Positions 25,759 to 32,940 of a stretch of 32,940 nt of DNA are shown here, in pieces. Numbering within the stretch: the first letter of the stretch is position 1; every line of letters starts with the position of its first letter. The DNA comes from Allobosea sp. 12-68-7 (lineage in GTDB: Bacteria; Pseudomonadota; Alphaproteobacteria; Rhizobiales; Beijerinckiaceae). The stretch covers positions 1-32,940 of the forward strand of contig NCCO01000080.1 of assembly GCA_002279705.1 (NCBI GenBank), read 5' to 3'. The translations under genes and the position numbers were made by a program. The notes beneath the pieces were generated by a model that worked only from the letters and a program-made list of their open reading frames with translations, made no database searches and was not told where the DNA came from.

Positions 25759-26892
25759 ATGTCCCACAACTCCTTCGGCCATCTCTTCCGCGTCACGACC
25801 TTCGGCGAGAGCCATGGGCCGGCCATCGGCTGCGTGGTCGATGGCTGCCCGCCGCTGATCCCGCTGAGCGAGGCCGACATCCAGGGCGATCTCGACCGGC
25901 GCCGGCCCGGCCAGTCGCGCTTCACCACGCAGCGCCAGGAGCCCGATCAGGTCCGCATCGTCTCGGGCGTCTTCGCGCGGGAGAGCGACGGGGTTCAGGT
26001 CACGACCGGCACCTCGATCGGGCTGATGATCGACAATGTCGACCAGCGCTCGAAGGATTATTCCGAGATCAAGGACAAGTACCGGCCGGGACACGCCGAT
26101 TTCACCTATGACGTGAAATACGGCATCCGCGACTATCGCGGCGGCGGGCGTTCCTCGGCGCGCGAGACGGCGATGCGGGTGGCGGCGGGCGCGATCGCGC
26201 GCCGGGTCGTGCCGGGCATGATCGTGCGCGGGGCGCTGGTCCAGATGGGGCCGCACCAGATCGACCGCGCCAACTGGGACTGGGAGGAGGTCGGTCGCAA
26301 TCCCTTCTTCTGCCCGGACGCCAAGGCCGCCGCCTTCTTCGAAGGCTATCTCGACGGGGTCCGGAAGTCCGGCTCCTCGACCGGGGCGGTGCTCGAGATC
26401 GTGGCGGAGGGCGTCCCCGTGGGGCTGGGTGCGCCGATCTACGGCAAGCTCGACGCCGAGATCGCGGCCGCGCTGATGAGCATCAACGCGGTCAAGGGCG
26501 TCGAGATCGGCGACGGCTTCGCGGCGGCGGAACTCTCCGGCGAGGAGAACGCCGACGAGATGCGCGCCGGCAATGACGGGCGGCCGCTGTTCCTGTCCAA
26601 CCACGCCGGCGGCATCCTCGGCGGAATCTCGACCGGGCAGCCGATCGTGGCGCGCTTCGCGGTGAAGCCGACCTCATCCATCCTCGCGACGCGCGCGACG
26701 GTGACGCGGACCGGCGGCGAGGCCGAGATGTGCGGCAACCAGATGTTGGTGGAGCTGATCGGGCGCAGGTCGGCGTGGTCGAGGCCCGCTGGCCATTCCA
26801 GGAGTGATGGCCAGCCAGGCCCCCGACGAGACGTGAAGGCTCGCTTGCATTTCAGTCATACTGAAATTGCGTGCTGGCTTCATTGCAACTGA
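25759..26892 (+). CDS. aroC: Chorismate synthase with disrupted C-terminus
   Basis: Chorismate synthase turns EPSP into chorismate using reduced FMN, the last step of the shikimate pathway. The first ~322 residues are normal: [46 protein letters not shown], and [16 protein letters not shown] with KPTSSI. After GGEAE (nucleotide ~26727) the expected segment with the invariant GRHDP signature is absent, and the frame runs on into unrelated residues to 26892. In another frame [14 protein letters not shown] ends at a stop at 26805-26807, which resembles the lost family tail (compare the common RAQVG ending). So there appears to be both a ~25-30 residue loss and a frameshift. The product should be inactive unless the sequence is in error. 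ATG 25759 follows the leader hairpin. Confidence 0.85.
   Translation: MSHNSFGHLFRVTTFGESHGPAIGCVVDGCPPLIPLSEADIQGDLDRRRPGQSRFTTQRQEPDQVRIVSGVFARESDGVQVTTGTSIGLMIDNVDQRSKDYSEIKDKYRPGHADFTYDVKYGIRDYRGGGRSSARETAMRVAAGAIARRVVPGMIVRGALVQMGPHQIDRANWDWEEVGRNPFFCPDAKAAAFFEGYLDGVRKSGSSTGAVLEIVAEGVPVGLGAPIYGKLDAEIAAALMSINAVKGVEIGDGFAAAELSGEENADEMRAGNDGRPLFLSNHAGGILGGISTGQPIVARFAVKPTSSILATRATVTRTGGEAEMCGNQMLVELIGRRSAWSRPAGHSRSDGQPGPRRDVKARLHFSHTEIACWLHCN
26849..26867. promoter_or_regulatory. Palindrome ATTTCAGT-N3-ACTGAAAT before the HTH-RibB gene
   Basis: A perfect eight-base dyad with a CAT centre in an AT-rich patch, 51 bases before the start of the ribB-like gene. The half-site ACTGAA recurs at 26888-26893, 28 bases downstream in the same direction. 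The gene it precedes encodes its own N-terminal HTH, so this is a natural candidate for autoregulation. Confidence 0.5.
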
Positions 26893-26917
26893 AGCGTCAT
26901 CGCATTAGCTTCCCGTC

Positions 26918-28195
26918 ATGAAGCTCGACGCCTGGCTCACGCAGAACAAGATCGGCCGCAGTGCCTTTGCGCGGCTGGTCGGCCTGTCGCCGGCCAGCGT
27001 GACGGCGCTCTGCAACGACCAGAGCGCCTGGATCTCCCGCGAAAGCGCCGAGCGCATCGCCGCCGCAACCGGCGGCGCCGTCACCCCCAATGATTTCCTC
27101 GGCCTCGTCAGGCCGCGCGAGGCCGCCATGCCCAACACCATCACCGCCACCATCGAGGCCTTCGCCCGCGGCGAGATCGTCATCGTCACCGATGACGACG
27201 ACCGCGAGAACGAGGGCGACCTGATCGTCGCCGCCTCGCTGTGCACGCCGGAGAAGATGGCCTTCATCATCCGCAACACCTGCGGCATCGTCTGCGCGCC
27301 GTTGACCGTGGCGGAAGCGCGGCGCCTGCGGCTCGACCCGATGGTGTCCTCGAACGACGCGCCGCTGGGCACGGCCTTCACCGTCACGGTCGACGTCAAG
27401 CACGGGCTGACGACCGGCATCTCGGCCGAGCAGCGCTGCAACACGGTGCGGGCGCTGGCGAACGGCAATATGGGCGCGGGCGACTTCGTGCGGCCGGGCC
27501 ATGTCTTCCCGCTGATCGCCAAGGAGGGCGGGGTGCTGATGCGCTCGGGCCATACCGAGGCGGCGGTGGACCTCTGCAAGCTGGCCGGCCTGCCGCCGGT
27601 CGGCGTCATCTGCGAACTCGCCAACGATGACGGCACGGTGATGAAGGGGCCGCAGATCGTGGCCTTCGCCAAGCTCCACGGGCTGCAGCAAATCACGGTG
27701 GCGGACCTGATCGCCTATCGCCAGTCGCGCGAGAAGCTGGTCGAGCGGGTGCATTCCTTTCCGGTCAAGACCGCGTTCGGCGAGATGACCGGCCATGTCT
27801 ACGTCACGCCTTTCGAGGATACGCAGCATTTCGCCTTCGTCGCGGGGAAGATCGGCGATGGGGAGAGGGTTCCCGCCCGGCTGCACCGGGCCGATGTCGT
27901 GGCCGATGTGCTGGGCGGTGCGAGCGCGATCCAGTGCGCCCTGCGGCGCTTCCAGCAGGATGGGCGCGGGGTGCTGGTCTATCTCCGCGACGGTTCGGCC
28001 GGTGTGCCGATCAAGCCGGTGGAGGAGGGTGCCGATGCTCAGCGCTCCCAGCAATGGCGCGAGGTGGGGCTCGGCGCGCAGATCCTGCGCGATCTCGGCG
28101 TGCGCTCCATCATCAACCTCGCCTCGTCGTCGCGCTCCTTCGTCGGGCTGGGCGGCTTCGGCATCGAGATCGCCGAGACGCAGCCGCTGGTCTGA
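26918..28195 (+). CDS. ribB: HTH-fused 3,4-dihydroxy-2-butanone 4-phosphate synthase with degenerate GTP cyclohydrolase II domain
   Basis: A 425-residue three-part protein. Residues 1-65 form a helix-turn-helix of Cro/YdaS type (LDAWLTQNKIGRSAFARLVG, then LSPASVTALC). Residues ~75-275 are RibB, which makes DHBP from ribulose 5-phosphate for riboflavin: DDDDRENEGDLI, TGISAEQRCNT, PGHVFPL and RSGHTEAAVDLC are all intact. Residues ~285-425 have the fold of GTP cyclohydrolase II, but the zinc-cysteine block is replaced (LHRADVVADVLGG in place of the usual CLTGD...CDC), so this part should be inactive, as in RibBX proteins. A second ATG at 27128 (MPNTITATIEAF), with GAGG upstream, could give an HTH-less RibB. 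It is convergent with the phosphatase gene, whose stop is one base away. Confidence 0.9.
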   Translation: MKLDAWLTQNKIGRSAFARLVGLSPASVTALCNDQSAWISRESAERIAAATGGAVTPNDFLGLVRPREAAMPNTITATIEAFARGEIVIVTDDDDRENEGDLIVAASLCTPEKMAFIIRNTCGIVCAPLTVAEARRLRLDPMVSSNDAPLGTAFTVTVDVKHGLTTGISAEQRCNTVRALANGNMGAGDFVRPGHVFPLIAKEGGVLMRSGHTEAAVDLCKLAGLPPVGVICELANDDGTVMKGPQIVAFAKLHGLQQITVADLIAYRQSREKLVERVHSFPVKTAFGEMTGHVYVTPFEDTQHFAFVAGKIGDGERVPARLHRADVVADVLGGASAIQCALRRFQQDGRGVLVYLRDGSAGVPIKPVEEGADAQRSQQWREVGLGAQILRDLGVRSIINLASSSRSFVGLGGFGIEIAETQPLV

Positions 28196-28196
28196 G

Positions 28197-28793
28197 TCAG
28201 ATCCAGTCGGCGCGACCGCCGGTGACCACGAGAAGCCTGCCCTGCCAGATCTCGACCATCGAGGCCTTGGCCGGCGGCACCGCGCCGACGAGGGCGAGGA
28301 CGGCGCGGGCGACGCCGCCATGGCTGACGATCACCGTCTCGCGCGGCAGCGCTTCCAGAACCGGCCGGATGCGTTCTGCCAGCATGCCGTAGCTCTCGCC
28401 GCCCGGCGGCACGAAGCTCCACTTGTCGCGCTCGCGCAGCTGCGCCCGCTCGCGCTCGGCCTTGCGGATGTCGCGCCAGGTGTAACCCTCCCAGCTGCCG
28501 AAGGTCAGCTCCTTGAGCCGGTCGTCGAGGCGGTAGGCGCCCGGCTCGAGCGAGAGCGTGGCGCGCAGGATGTCCATGGTCTCGCGGGCCCGCTGCATCG
28601 GCGAGCCGACATAGTCGAGGCCGGCATAATCCGGGGCGAAGGTCCTCAGGCGCTCGGCGGCTTCGGCGGCCTGCCGGCGGCCGAGATCGTTCAGCGGGAT
28701 GTCCTGGCCGCCCTGGAGACGGCCCTCGCGATTCCAGTCGGTCTCGCCGTGGCGGATGAGGATGAGCCGGTGCGGGAGCGTGATCGGGACCAT
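28197..28793 (-). CDS. Histidine phosphatase (phosphoglycerate mutase-like)
   Basis: A 198-residue member of histidine phosphatase branch 1. The catalytic motif LIRHGETDWN is near residue 11, SPMQRARETM carries the second arginine, and the second histidine is in VIVSHGGVARA. LKELTFGSWEG supplies the acid residue. Substrates in this family range from 2-phosphoglycerate to alpha-ribazole phosphate and other small phosphates, so a precise name is not justified. ATG 28793 (MVPITLPHRL) is chosen; the longer frame from 28865 adds low-complexity sequence. Members of this family are often found beside aroC and fabI in Hyphomicrobiales, a grouping kept here apart from the folP-folB-folK genes placed between. 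Confidence 0.87.
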   Translation of the reverse strand: MVPITLPHRLILIRHGETDWNREGRLQGGQDIPLNDLGRRQAAEAAERLRTFAPDYAGLDYVGSPMQRARETMDILRATLSLEPGAYRLDDRLKELTFGSWEGYTWRDIRKAERERAQLRERDKWSFVPPGGESYGMLAERIRPVLEALPRETVIVSHGGVARAVLALVGAVPPAKASMVEIWQGRLLVVTGGRADWI

Positions 28794-28945
28794 GGCGGGC
28801 TTCTGCACGTTGCCGGCCGCGAGGTCAAAGCGTCCGCCCGGTGCGGGGCCATGCGTCGCAGCCATGGCGGCGGGCCGCCGTTTTGTTTGGCCTGTCGCAG
28901 CCGCCGGTCTATAGGCGGCTCTCCGCTGCTTTCGGATCCCGCTTC

Positions 28946-29791
28946 ATGCCGCCGGCCCTGACATTGCCCGATGGTCGCAGGCTCGCCCTGGACGACCACC
29001 CCCTTCTGATGGGGATCGTCAACATCACGCCCGATTCCTTCTCCGATGGCGGGATGCTGCAGAACGCCGCACAGGCGATCACGCATGGCGTGAGGCTGGT
29101 GGAGGAGGGCGCCGACATCGTCGATGTCGGCGGGGAATCGACGCGGCCGGGCCATGCCCCGCTCGATGCCGCCACGGAACTCGGACGCGTGCTGCCGGTC
29201 ATCGCCGGCCTGCGTGAGCGGGTCGGCACGCCGCTGTCGATCGACACCTGGAAGGCCGAGGTGGCCGATGCGGCGCTGCAGGCCGGCGTCTCGATCGTCA
29301 ACGACGTCTGGGGCGCGCAGCGCGACCCGGCCATCGCCGGTGTCGCGGCCCGCCACGGCGCACCGATCATCCTGATGCACAACCGCGAGACGACCGACCC
29401 CGAACTCGACATCCTGTCCGACGTGCTGCGCTTCCTCGAGCGGTCGGTCACGATCGCGCGCGAGGCGGGTGTGCCGCGCGAGCAGATCGTCGTCGACCCC
29501 GGCATCGGGCTGTTCGGCAAGACGCCGGAGCAGTCGCTGCGCCTCATCCGCGAACTGGCGAAGCTCGAGAGCCTCGGCTGCCCGATCCTGATCGGGGCCT
29601 CGCGGAAATCGGTGATCGGCGTCGTGACCGGCCAGAGCGTGCCGGCCGACCGGGTCGCCGGCAGTGTCGCCGCCCATCTCTATGGGGCGACGCAGGGAGC
29701 GGCCATCATCCGCGTCCACGACGTCGCCGCCCATGCCCAGGCCTTCAAGGTCTGGCGCGCCCTGTCCCAGCCTGCGGAGCCAAGCGCGTGA
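28946..29791 (+). CDS. folP: Dihydropteroate synthase
   Basis: A 281-residue TIM-barrel enzyme joining p-aminobenzoate to 6-hydroxymethyl-dihydropterin diphosphate. It is the target of sulfonamides. Both signatures are clear: GIVNITPDSFSDGG at residue ~23 and VDVGGESTRPG. SIDTWK, IVNDVWG, ILMHNR, VDPGIGLFGKT and LIGASRKSVIG complete the pocket. ATG 28946 (MPPALTLPDGRRL) is the start. It overlaps the folB start by four bases (GTGA), so folP, folB and folK form one translated unit. A small hairpin (GCCGCC/GGCGGC) lies about 30 bases upstream. Confidence 0.95.
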   Translation: MPPALTLPDGRRLALDDHPLLMGIVNITPDSFSDGGMLQNAAQAITHGVRLVEEGADIVDVGGESTRPGHAPLDAATELGRVLPVIAGLRERVGTPLSIDTWKAEVADAALQAGVSIVNDVWGAQRDPAIAGVAARHGAPIILMHNRETTDPELDILSDVLRFLERSVTIAREAGVPREQIVVDPGIGLFGKTPEQSLRLIRELAKLESLGCPILIGASRKSVIGVVTGQSVPADRVAGSVAAHLYGATQGAAIIRVHDVAAHAQAFKVWRALSQPAEPSA

Positions 29792-30162
29792 GCGAAACCG
29801 GCGTCATCCTGATCGAGAAGCTCGACATCTACGCCTACCACGGCTTCTTTTCCGAGGAGGAGCGGCTGGGGCAGCGCTTCGTGCTCGACCTCGCGCTGGA
29901 AGTAGACCTGCGGCCGTCCTCGGTCAGCGATGCGCTGGCCGACACGGTCAACTACGGCAAGGTTGTCGGCGTGGTGACGGAGGTCTTCACCACGCGCCGC
30001 TTCAACCTGCTGGAGGCGGCCGCACGTGCTGTTGCACTCGCCGTGCTCGACGGCTTTCCGCCCGTCACCCGCATCGAGGTGACGCTTCGCAAGCCAGCCC
30101 CGCCGATCCATGCAACGCTCGCCAGCGTCGGCATCACGTTGAGTTTCCGGCGTGAGGGTTGA
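29788..30162 (+). CDS. folB: Dihydroneopterin aldolase
   Basis: A 124-residue enzyme that splits dihydroneopterin to 6-hydroxymethyl-dihydropterin and glycolaldehyde. Motifs: KLDIYAYHGFFSEEERLGQRFVLDL at the N-terminus with the substrate-contact tyrosine and histidine, DTVNYGKVV, FNLLEAAARAVA (glutamate), and the strand VTLRKPAPPI with the catalytic lysine. The start is GTG 29788, inside the folP stop. The end overlaps folK by 11 bases. Confidence 0.94.
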   Translation: MSETGVILIEKLDIYAYHGFFSEEERLGQRFVLDLALEVDLRPSSVSDALADTVNYGKVVGVVTEVFTTRRFNLLEAAARAVALAVLDGFPPVTRIEVTLRKPAPPIHATLASVGITLSFRREG

Positions 30163-30667
30163 GGCTGCGCTCGGCCTCGGCGGGAATCTGGGCGATCCGG
30201 TCGTGGCTTTCGCGACGGTGCTGCGACGGCTGGAGGCGCATCAGGCTGTCTCGCTCGTCCGCCCGTCGAGCGTCTACCGGACGGCGCCCTGGGGCAAGGT
30301 CGACCAGCCGGAATTCCTGAACATGGCGGTTCTGCTCGAGACCGGGCTGTCGGCCCGCGCGTTGCTCGACCTCTGCCTGTTCCTCGAGCGGGAGGGCGGG
30401 CGCGAACGGCGCGAGCGCTGGGGGCCTCGCACGCTGGACATCGACATCCTGACCTATGGCGGCCAGACGATCGACGAGCCGGGGCTGCAGGTGCCGCATC
30501 CGCGGATCGCGGAGCGGGCTTTCGTGCTGGCGCCGCTGGCCGAGATCGCGCCGGGGATGATGATCGGGGGACGATCGGTCACGGACCTGGTCGAGGCGGT
30601 CATCGACGCGACCATCCGCCGGGACCCGGCCGCGACGGAGCGGCTGCGGGCTCTGCCGGCGGTCTAG
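30152..30667 (+). CDS. folK: 2-amino-4-hydroxy-6-hydroxymethyldihydropteridine diphosphokinase
   Basis: A 171-residue HPPK that transfers pyrophosphate from ATP to 6-hydroxymethyl-dihydropterin, the step before FolP. Motifs: LGLGGNLGDP, VYRTAPWGKVDQPEFLNMAV, then the signature RWGPRTLDIDILTYGG with the two magnesium aspartates, and VPHPRIAERAFVLAPLAE. The start is GTG 30152, overlapping folB by 11 bases. It is followed within 8 bases by the convergent fabI stop, with no visible terminator between. Confidence 0.95.
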   Translation: MRVEAALGLGGNLGDPVVAFATVLRRLEAHQAVSLVRPSSVYRTAPWGKVDQPEFLNMAVLLETGLSARALLDLCLFLEREGGRERRERWGPRTLDIDILTYGGQTIDEPGLQVPHPRIAERAFVLAPLAEIAPGMMIGGRSVTDLVEAVIDATIRRDPAATERLRALPAV

Positions 30668-30674
30668 CTGCGCC

Positions 30675-31517
30675 TCACTCGGCCTTGTCGAGCGTGATGT
30701 CGGGTGCGGTCGGCACCTTCATGCCGACGACATGGTAGCCGGCATCGACATGCAGGATCTCGCCGGTGATGCCGCGCGACATGTCGGAGACAAGGAACAC
30801 AGCGGTCTCGCCGACCTCCTCGATGGTCACGGTGCGGCGCAGCGGCGAGTTGTATTCGTTCCAGCGCAGAATGTAGCGGAAATCGCCGATGCCGGAGGCC
30901 GCGAGCGTCTTGATCGGCCCGGCCGAGATCGCATTGACGCGGATCTTCGAGGGGCCGAGATCGGCGGCGAGATACTGCACGCTCGACTCGAGCGCGGCCT
31001 TCGCGACGCCCATGACGTTGTAATGCGGCATCCACTTCTCGGCGCCGTAATAGGTCAGCGTCAGCATGGCGCCGCCATCGGTCATCAGCTTCTCGGCGCG
31101 CTGGGTGACGGCGGTGAAGGAGTAGCAGGAGATCAGCAGCGACTTGGTGAAGTTCGCTTCGGTGGTCTCGACATAGCGGCCGGTCAACTCGTCCTTGTCC
31201 GAGAAGGCGATGCAGTGGACGACGAAGTCGAGCTTGCCCCAGAGCTTCTCGACCTCGGCGAAGACGGCGTCGATCGTCGCGGAATCGGTGACGTCGCAAT
31301 GGCCGACGACATGGCCACCGACTTCCTTGGCCAGCGGCTCGACGCGCTTCTTCAGGGCGTCGCCCTGGTAGGTGAAGGCGAGCTCGGCACCCGCGTCGGC
31401 CGCCGCCTTGGCGATTCCCCAGGCGATCGAGCGGTTGTTGGCGACACCCATGACGAGGCCGCGCTTGCCCTTGAGAAGATTGGCCGGCGGCCGGGCGAGG
31501 GCGTTGGAATCAGGCAT
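30675..31517 (-). CDS. fabI: Enoyl-[acyl-carrier-protein] reductase (NADH), FabI
   Basis: A 280-residue short-chain dehydrogenase-type enoyl-ACP reductase, last step of fatty acid elongation and target of triclosan. Motifs: GLVMGVANNRSIAWGIAKA (NAD-binding loop typical of FabI), FTYQGDALKKRVEPLA, VHCIAFSDKDEL, TYYGAEKWMPHYNVMGVAKAAL with the YxxxxxxK catalytic pair, and SAGPIKTLAASGI. The length is normal. It lies downstream of the DnaJ-family gene on the same strand, with an 86-base gap. Many alphaproteobacteria hold two fabI copies; whether this is the main one is not visible. Confidence 0.95.
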   Translation of the reverse strand: MPDSNALARPPANLLKGKRGLVMGVANNRSIAWGIAKAAADAGAELAFTYQGDALKKRVEPLAKEVGGHVVGHCDVTDSATIDAVFAEVEKLWGKLDFVVHCIAFSDKDELTGRYVETTEANFTKSLLISCYSFTAVTQRAEKLMTDGGAMLTLTYYGAEKWMPHYNVMGVAKAALESSVQYLAADLGPSKIRVNAISAGPIKTLAASGIGDFRYILRWNEYNSPLRRTVTIEEVGETAVFLVSDMSRGITGEILHVDAGYHVVGMKVPTAPDITLDKAE

Positions 31518-31579
31518 CGGGAACCCGCAAACTGGAAAAGACGAGGCCGTCTCTTAGAACATGGCGGCGCCAGTGGAAA

Positions 31580-31599
31580 CCGGGTTTGCCGGAAACCGG
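31580..31599 (-). terminator. Weak hairpin after the DnaJ-family gene
   Basis: On the minus strand CCGGTTT pairs with AAACCCGG (one bulged base) around CCGGC, starting 4 bases after the stop and followed by TTTCC. It may partly separate this gene from fabI. Confidence 0.35.
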
Positions 31600-31603
31600 C
31601 GGC

Positions 31604-32524
31604 TCACGCCGCCCGTGCCTTCATCAGCGCCAGCAGCTCGGCATCGCTCTCGGGCATCTCGATGTCGATCGCGACGAAGAGATCGCCGACGGTGTCGCCC
31701 TCGCCCTTGAGGCCCTTGCCGCGCAGGCGGAAGGACCGGGTGGTGCCGGTCAGAGGCGGAATCTTCATCTCGACCGCACCGGTGAGCGTCGGCACATGCA
31801 CCTCGCCGCCGAGAACGGCGCGCGCCAGCGGGACGGGGACGCGAATCCGCAGATCGTTGCCCTCGACGGTGAAGCGCGAATCCGGCTTGACCTTGATCGT
31901 CATCAGCACGTCGCCGGCCTGGCCCGAGAACGGGTCGGCCGGGCCGAGTCCGCGCAGGCGCATGACCTTGCCGTCGGCGACGCCCTCGGGGATCGTGACC
32001 TCGACCTCGCGGCCGCTCGGCAGCCGCACGCGGCGCGTCGCGCCGGTCGCGGCCTGGGCCAGCGTCACCTCCAGCGTGAAGCTCTGTTCCGGCGGCTTGG
32101 GGGCCTCGGCACGGGTTCGCCCCGCCCGGCGCGCGGCGTCACCGAACAGCGAGCCGAAGATGTCGGATGGGTCGAAGCCGGCGCCCGCTCCGCCGCCGGC
32201 GCCGAAGGGGTTGCTGCCGCCGCCCTGGCCGAAGTTGAACTCGAAGCCGCCAGCCCGGCCGCCGCGGCCCGCACCCATGCCCTCGAAGCCGGAGAATTTC
32301 GGCTTGCCCTCGCCATCGATCTCGCCGCGATCGAACTGCTTGCGCTTGGTCTCGTCACCGAGGATCTCATAGGCGCCGTTCAGTTCCGCGAAGCGGTCCT
32401 GCGCCTTCGGATCGTCCTGGTTGCGGTCGGGATGCAGATCCTTGGCGCGGCGGCGATAGGCCTTCTTGATGTCCGCCTCGCTCGCCGTGCGGGCGACGCC
32501 CAGAATCTGATACGGGTCGCGCAT
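31604..32524 (-). CDS. DnaJ/CbpA-type J-domain co-chaperone without zinc finger
   Basis: A 306-residue type II J-protein. The J-domain starts at once ([26 protein letters not shown]) with the HPD motif at residues 31-33. A long glycine- and phenylalanine-rich linker follows (~75-130, [12 protein letters not shown]). The C-terminal substrate-binding domains then begin at [17 protein letters not shown] and end in a DnaJ_C segment ([24 protein letters not shown]). The cysteine zinc finger of full DnaJ is absent. It stimulates the ATPase of DnaK and delivers substrates. The start is ATG 32524, with ATGGGG some 9 bases upstream. Confidence 0.93.
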   Translation of the reverse strand: MRDPYQILGVARTASEADIKKAYRRRAKDLHPDRNQDDPKAQDRFAELNGAYEILGDETKRKQFDRGEIDGEGKPKFSGFEGMGAGRGGRAGGFEFNFGQGGGSNPFGAGGGAGAGFDPSDIFGSLFGDAARRAGRTRAEAPKPPEQSFTLEVTLAQAATGATRRVRLPSGREVEVTIPEGVADGKVMRLRGLGPADPFSGQAGDVLMTIKVKPDSRFTVEGNDLRIRVPVPLARAVLGGEVHVPTLTGAVEMKIPPLTGTTRSFRLRGKGLKGEGDTVGDLFVAIDIEMPESDAELLALMKARAA

Positions 32525-32661
32525 CGATGAACCCCATGTGGCACTGGCGACCGGCCCGCCGGGACACGCGCCGGAGGCCAGCCTGATCGTCGAGCCTTAT
32601 CTGGGAATGGTGTGGCCTGAGCGCAACAGCCCGCGCGGCAGATCGATGGCGCCTCGGGCAA

Positions 32662-32940
32662 TCAGCCCGTGCCCTTCCAGGGAGCGACGTCCTTGACGGC
32701 CCATTCGCCGCCCGAAGGCCGGCAGGCCGTGCCCTGCAGCTTTGCGGGTTTCGTCTGGGTCTGGACCTGGGCGATGAAGGCGCGGCAGATCTCGTCGGCC
32801 CTCAGGAAGGGGCCGCCGACGGGAATGAAGGAGCCCTTTACGCCGCTCTGCGGGTTGTCCCAGGAGACGGCGGCGCCGTTGCCCTGCGGGTCGAGCGCGA
32901 CCGCCATCGCGCCATCGGCGCCGAGCGGGTTCTTGTTGGC
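32662..32940 (-). CDS. Surface-antigen-like exported protein (5' end outside the window)
   Basis: The frame is open from the right edge, so only the last 92 residues are seen. The segment GNGAAVSWDNPQSGVKGSFIPVGGP, then CRAFIAQVQ, then LQGTACRPSGGEWAVKDV, resembles the C-terminal domain of 17-kDa surface antigen / RT0821-type proteins: alternating strands with one conserved cysteine in each half, likely a disulfide. Family members are outer-membrane lipoproteins; the signal part is not visible. An internal ATG at 32907 would shorten the protein, but sequence upstream of it continues in the same style. Confidence 0.5.
   Translation of the reverse strand, partial: ANKNPLGADGAMAVALDPQGNGAAVSWDNPQSGVKGSFIPVGGPFLRADEICRAFIAQVQTQTKPAKLQGTACRPSGGEWAVKDVAPWKGTG

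Noticed and set aside
24502..26604. Minus-strand open frame of 700 codons under the NRPS and aroC genes
   Set aside because: Same shadow pattern. The plus strand carries unmistakable enzyme motifs throughout.
26897..28321. Minus-strand open frame opposite the ribB gene
   Set aside because: No recognisable domain and strongly biased composition; the plus strand has intact RibB motifs.
30732..32372. Plus-strand open frame of 546 codons across fabI and dnaJ
   Set aside because: It covers two certain minus-strand genes and their gap, with serine/proline/arginine-rich nonsense composition.

Overview
This window is GC-rich chromosomal DNA from an alphaproteobacterium, most likely of the Hyphomicrobiales (Bosea-like; this is an impression from gene content and protein style, not a search). 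Support includes dense coding with strong G/C in third codon positions, a zinc-finger-less DnaJ next to fabI, a RibB carrying a degenerate GTP cyclohydrolase II domain, bioY preceded by a BioR-like box, and a thiosulfate-type YeeE/YedE permease. I saw no insertion sequence, integrase, phage gene or CRISPR array.

Layout. 1-616: 3' part of a LytS-type sensor kinase gene that runs in frame into the tail of a metallophosphoesterase, so it is a chimera. 927-7339: six-gene operon with a TIM-barrel sugar isomerase/epimerase and a complete Dpp/Opp-type ABC importer (binding protein, two ATPases, two permeases). 7583-11825: thiol-redox and sulfur group (peroxiredoxin-like protein, TlpA-like thioredoxin, a divergent DUF302/FG-GAP secreted pair, and a YeeE/YedE transporter preceded by a translationally coupled mini-ORF). 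11934-12346: two divergent tRNA genes, Gln(TTG) and Pro(CGG), each with a readable promoter, and a terminator. 12368-16906: small envelope proteins, BioY, a metallo-beta-lactamase-fold hydrolase, a DUF1499 membrane protein divergent from a MarR regulator, and a cysteine-cluster protein. 17116-21515: class III aminotransferase (apparently lacking an internal segment), YkuE-like phosphoesterase, L,D-transpeptidase lipoprotein and a histone-deacetylase-family amidohydrolase. 21757-25686: a single-module, membrane-embedded NRPS of the poly-lysine-synthetase (Pls) type. 25759-32940: housekeeping block with aroC (damaged 3' end), an HTH-RibB-RibX fusion, a histidine phosphatase, folP-folB-folK, fabI, a DnaJ-family protein and a surface-antigen-like fragment.

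How the genes work together. The importer operon couples uptake to a probable sugar-modifying enzyme. The folP-folB-folK genes overlap and supply consecutive or adjacent steps of folate synthesis. AroC and RibB feed aromatic/folate and flavin synthesis. The Pls-like NRPS is the best candidate for an uncharacterised system: its substrate pocket has two acidic residues by hand alignment, which suggests a basic amino acid, and its length and architecture match homopolymer synthetases.

Two cautions. Three genes (kinase/phosphoesterase, class III aminotransferase, aroC) look internally deleted relative to their families, so either the strain carries deletions or the assembly has local errors. All functions are read from motifs by eye; no alignment or database search was run.
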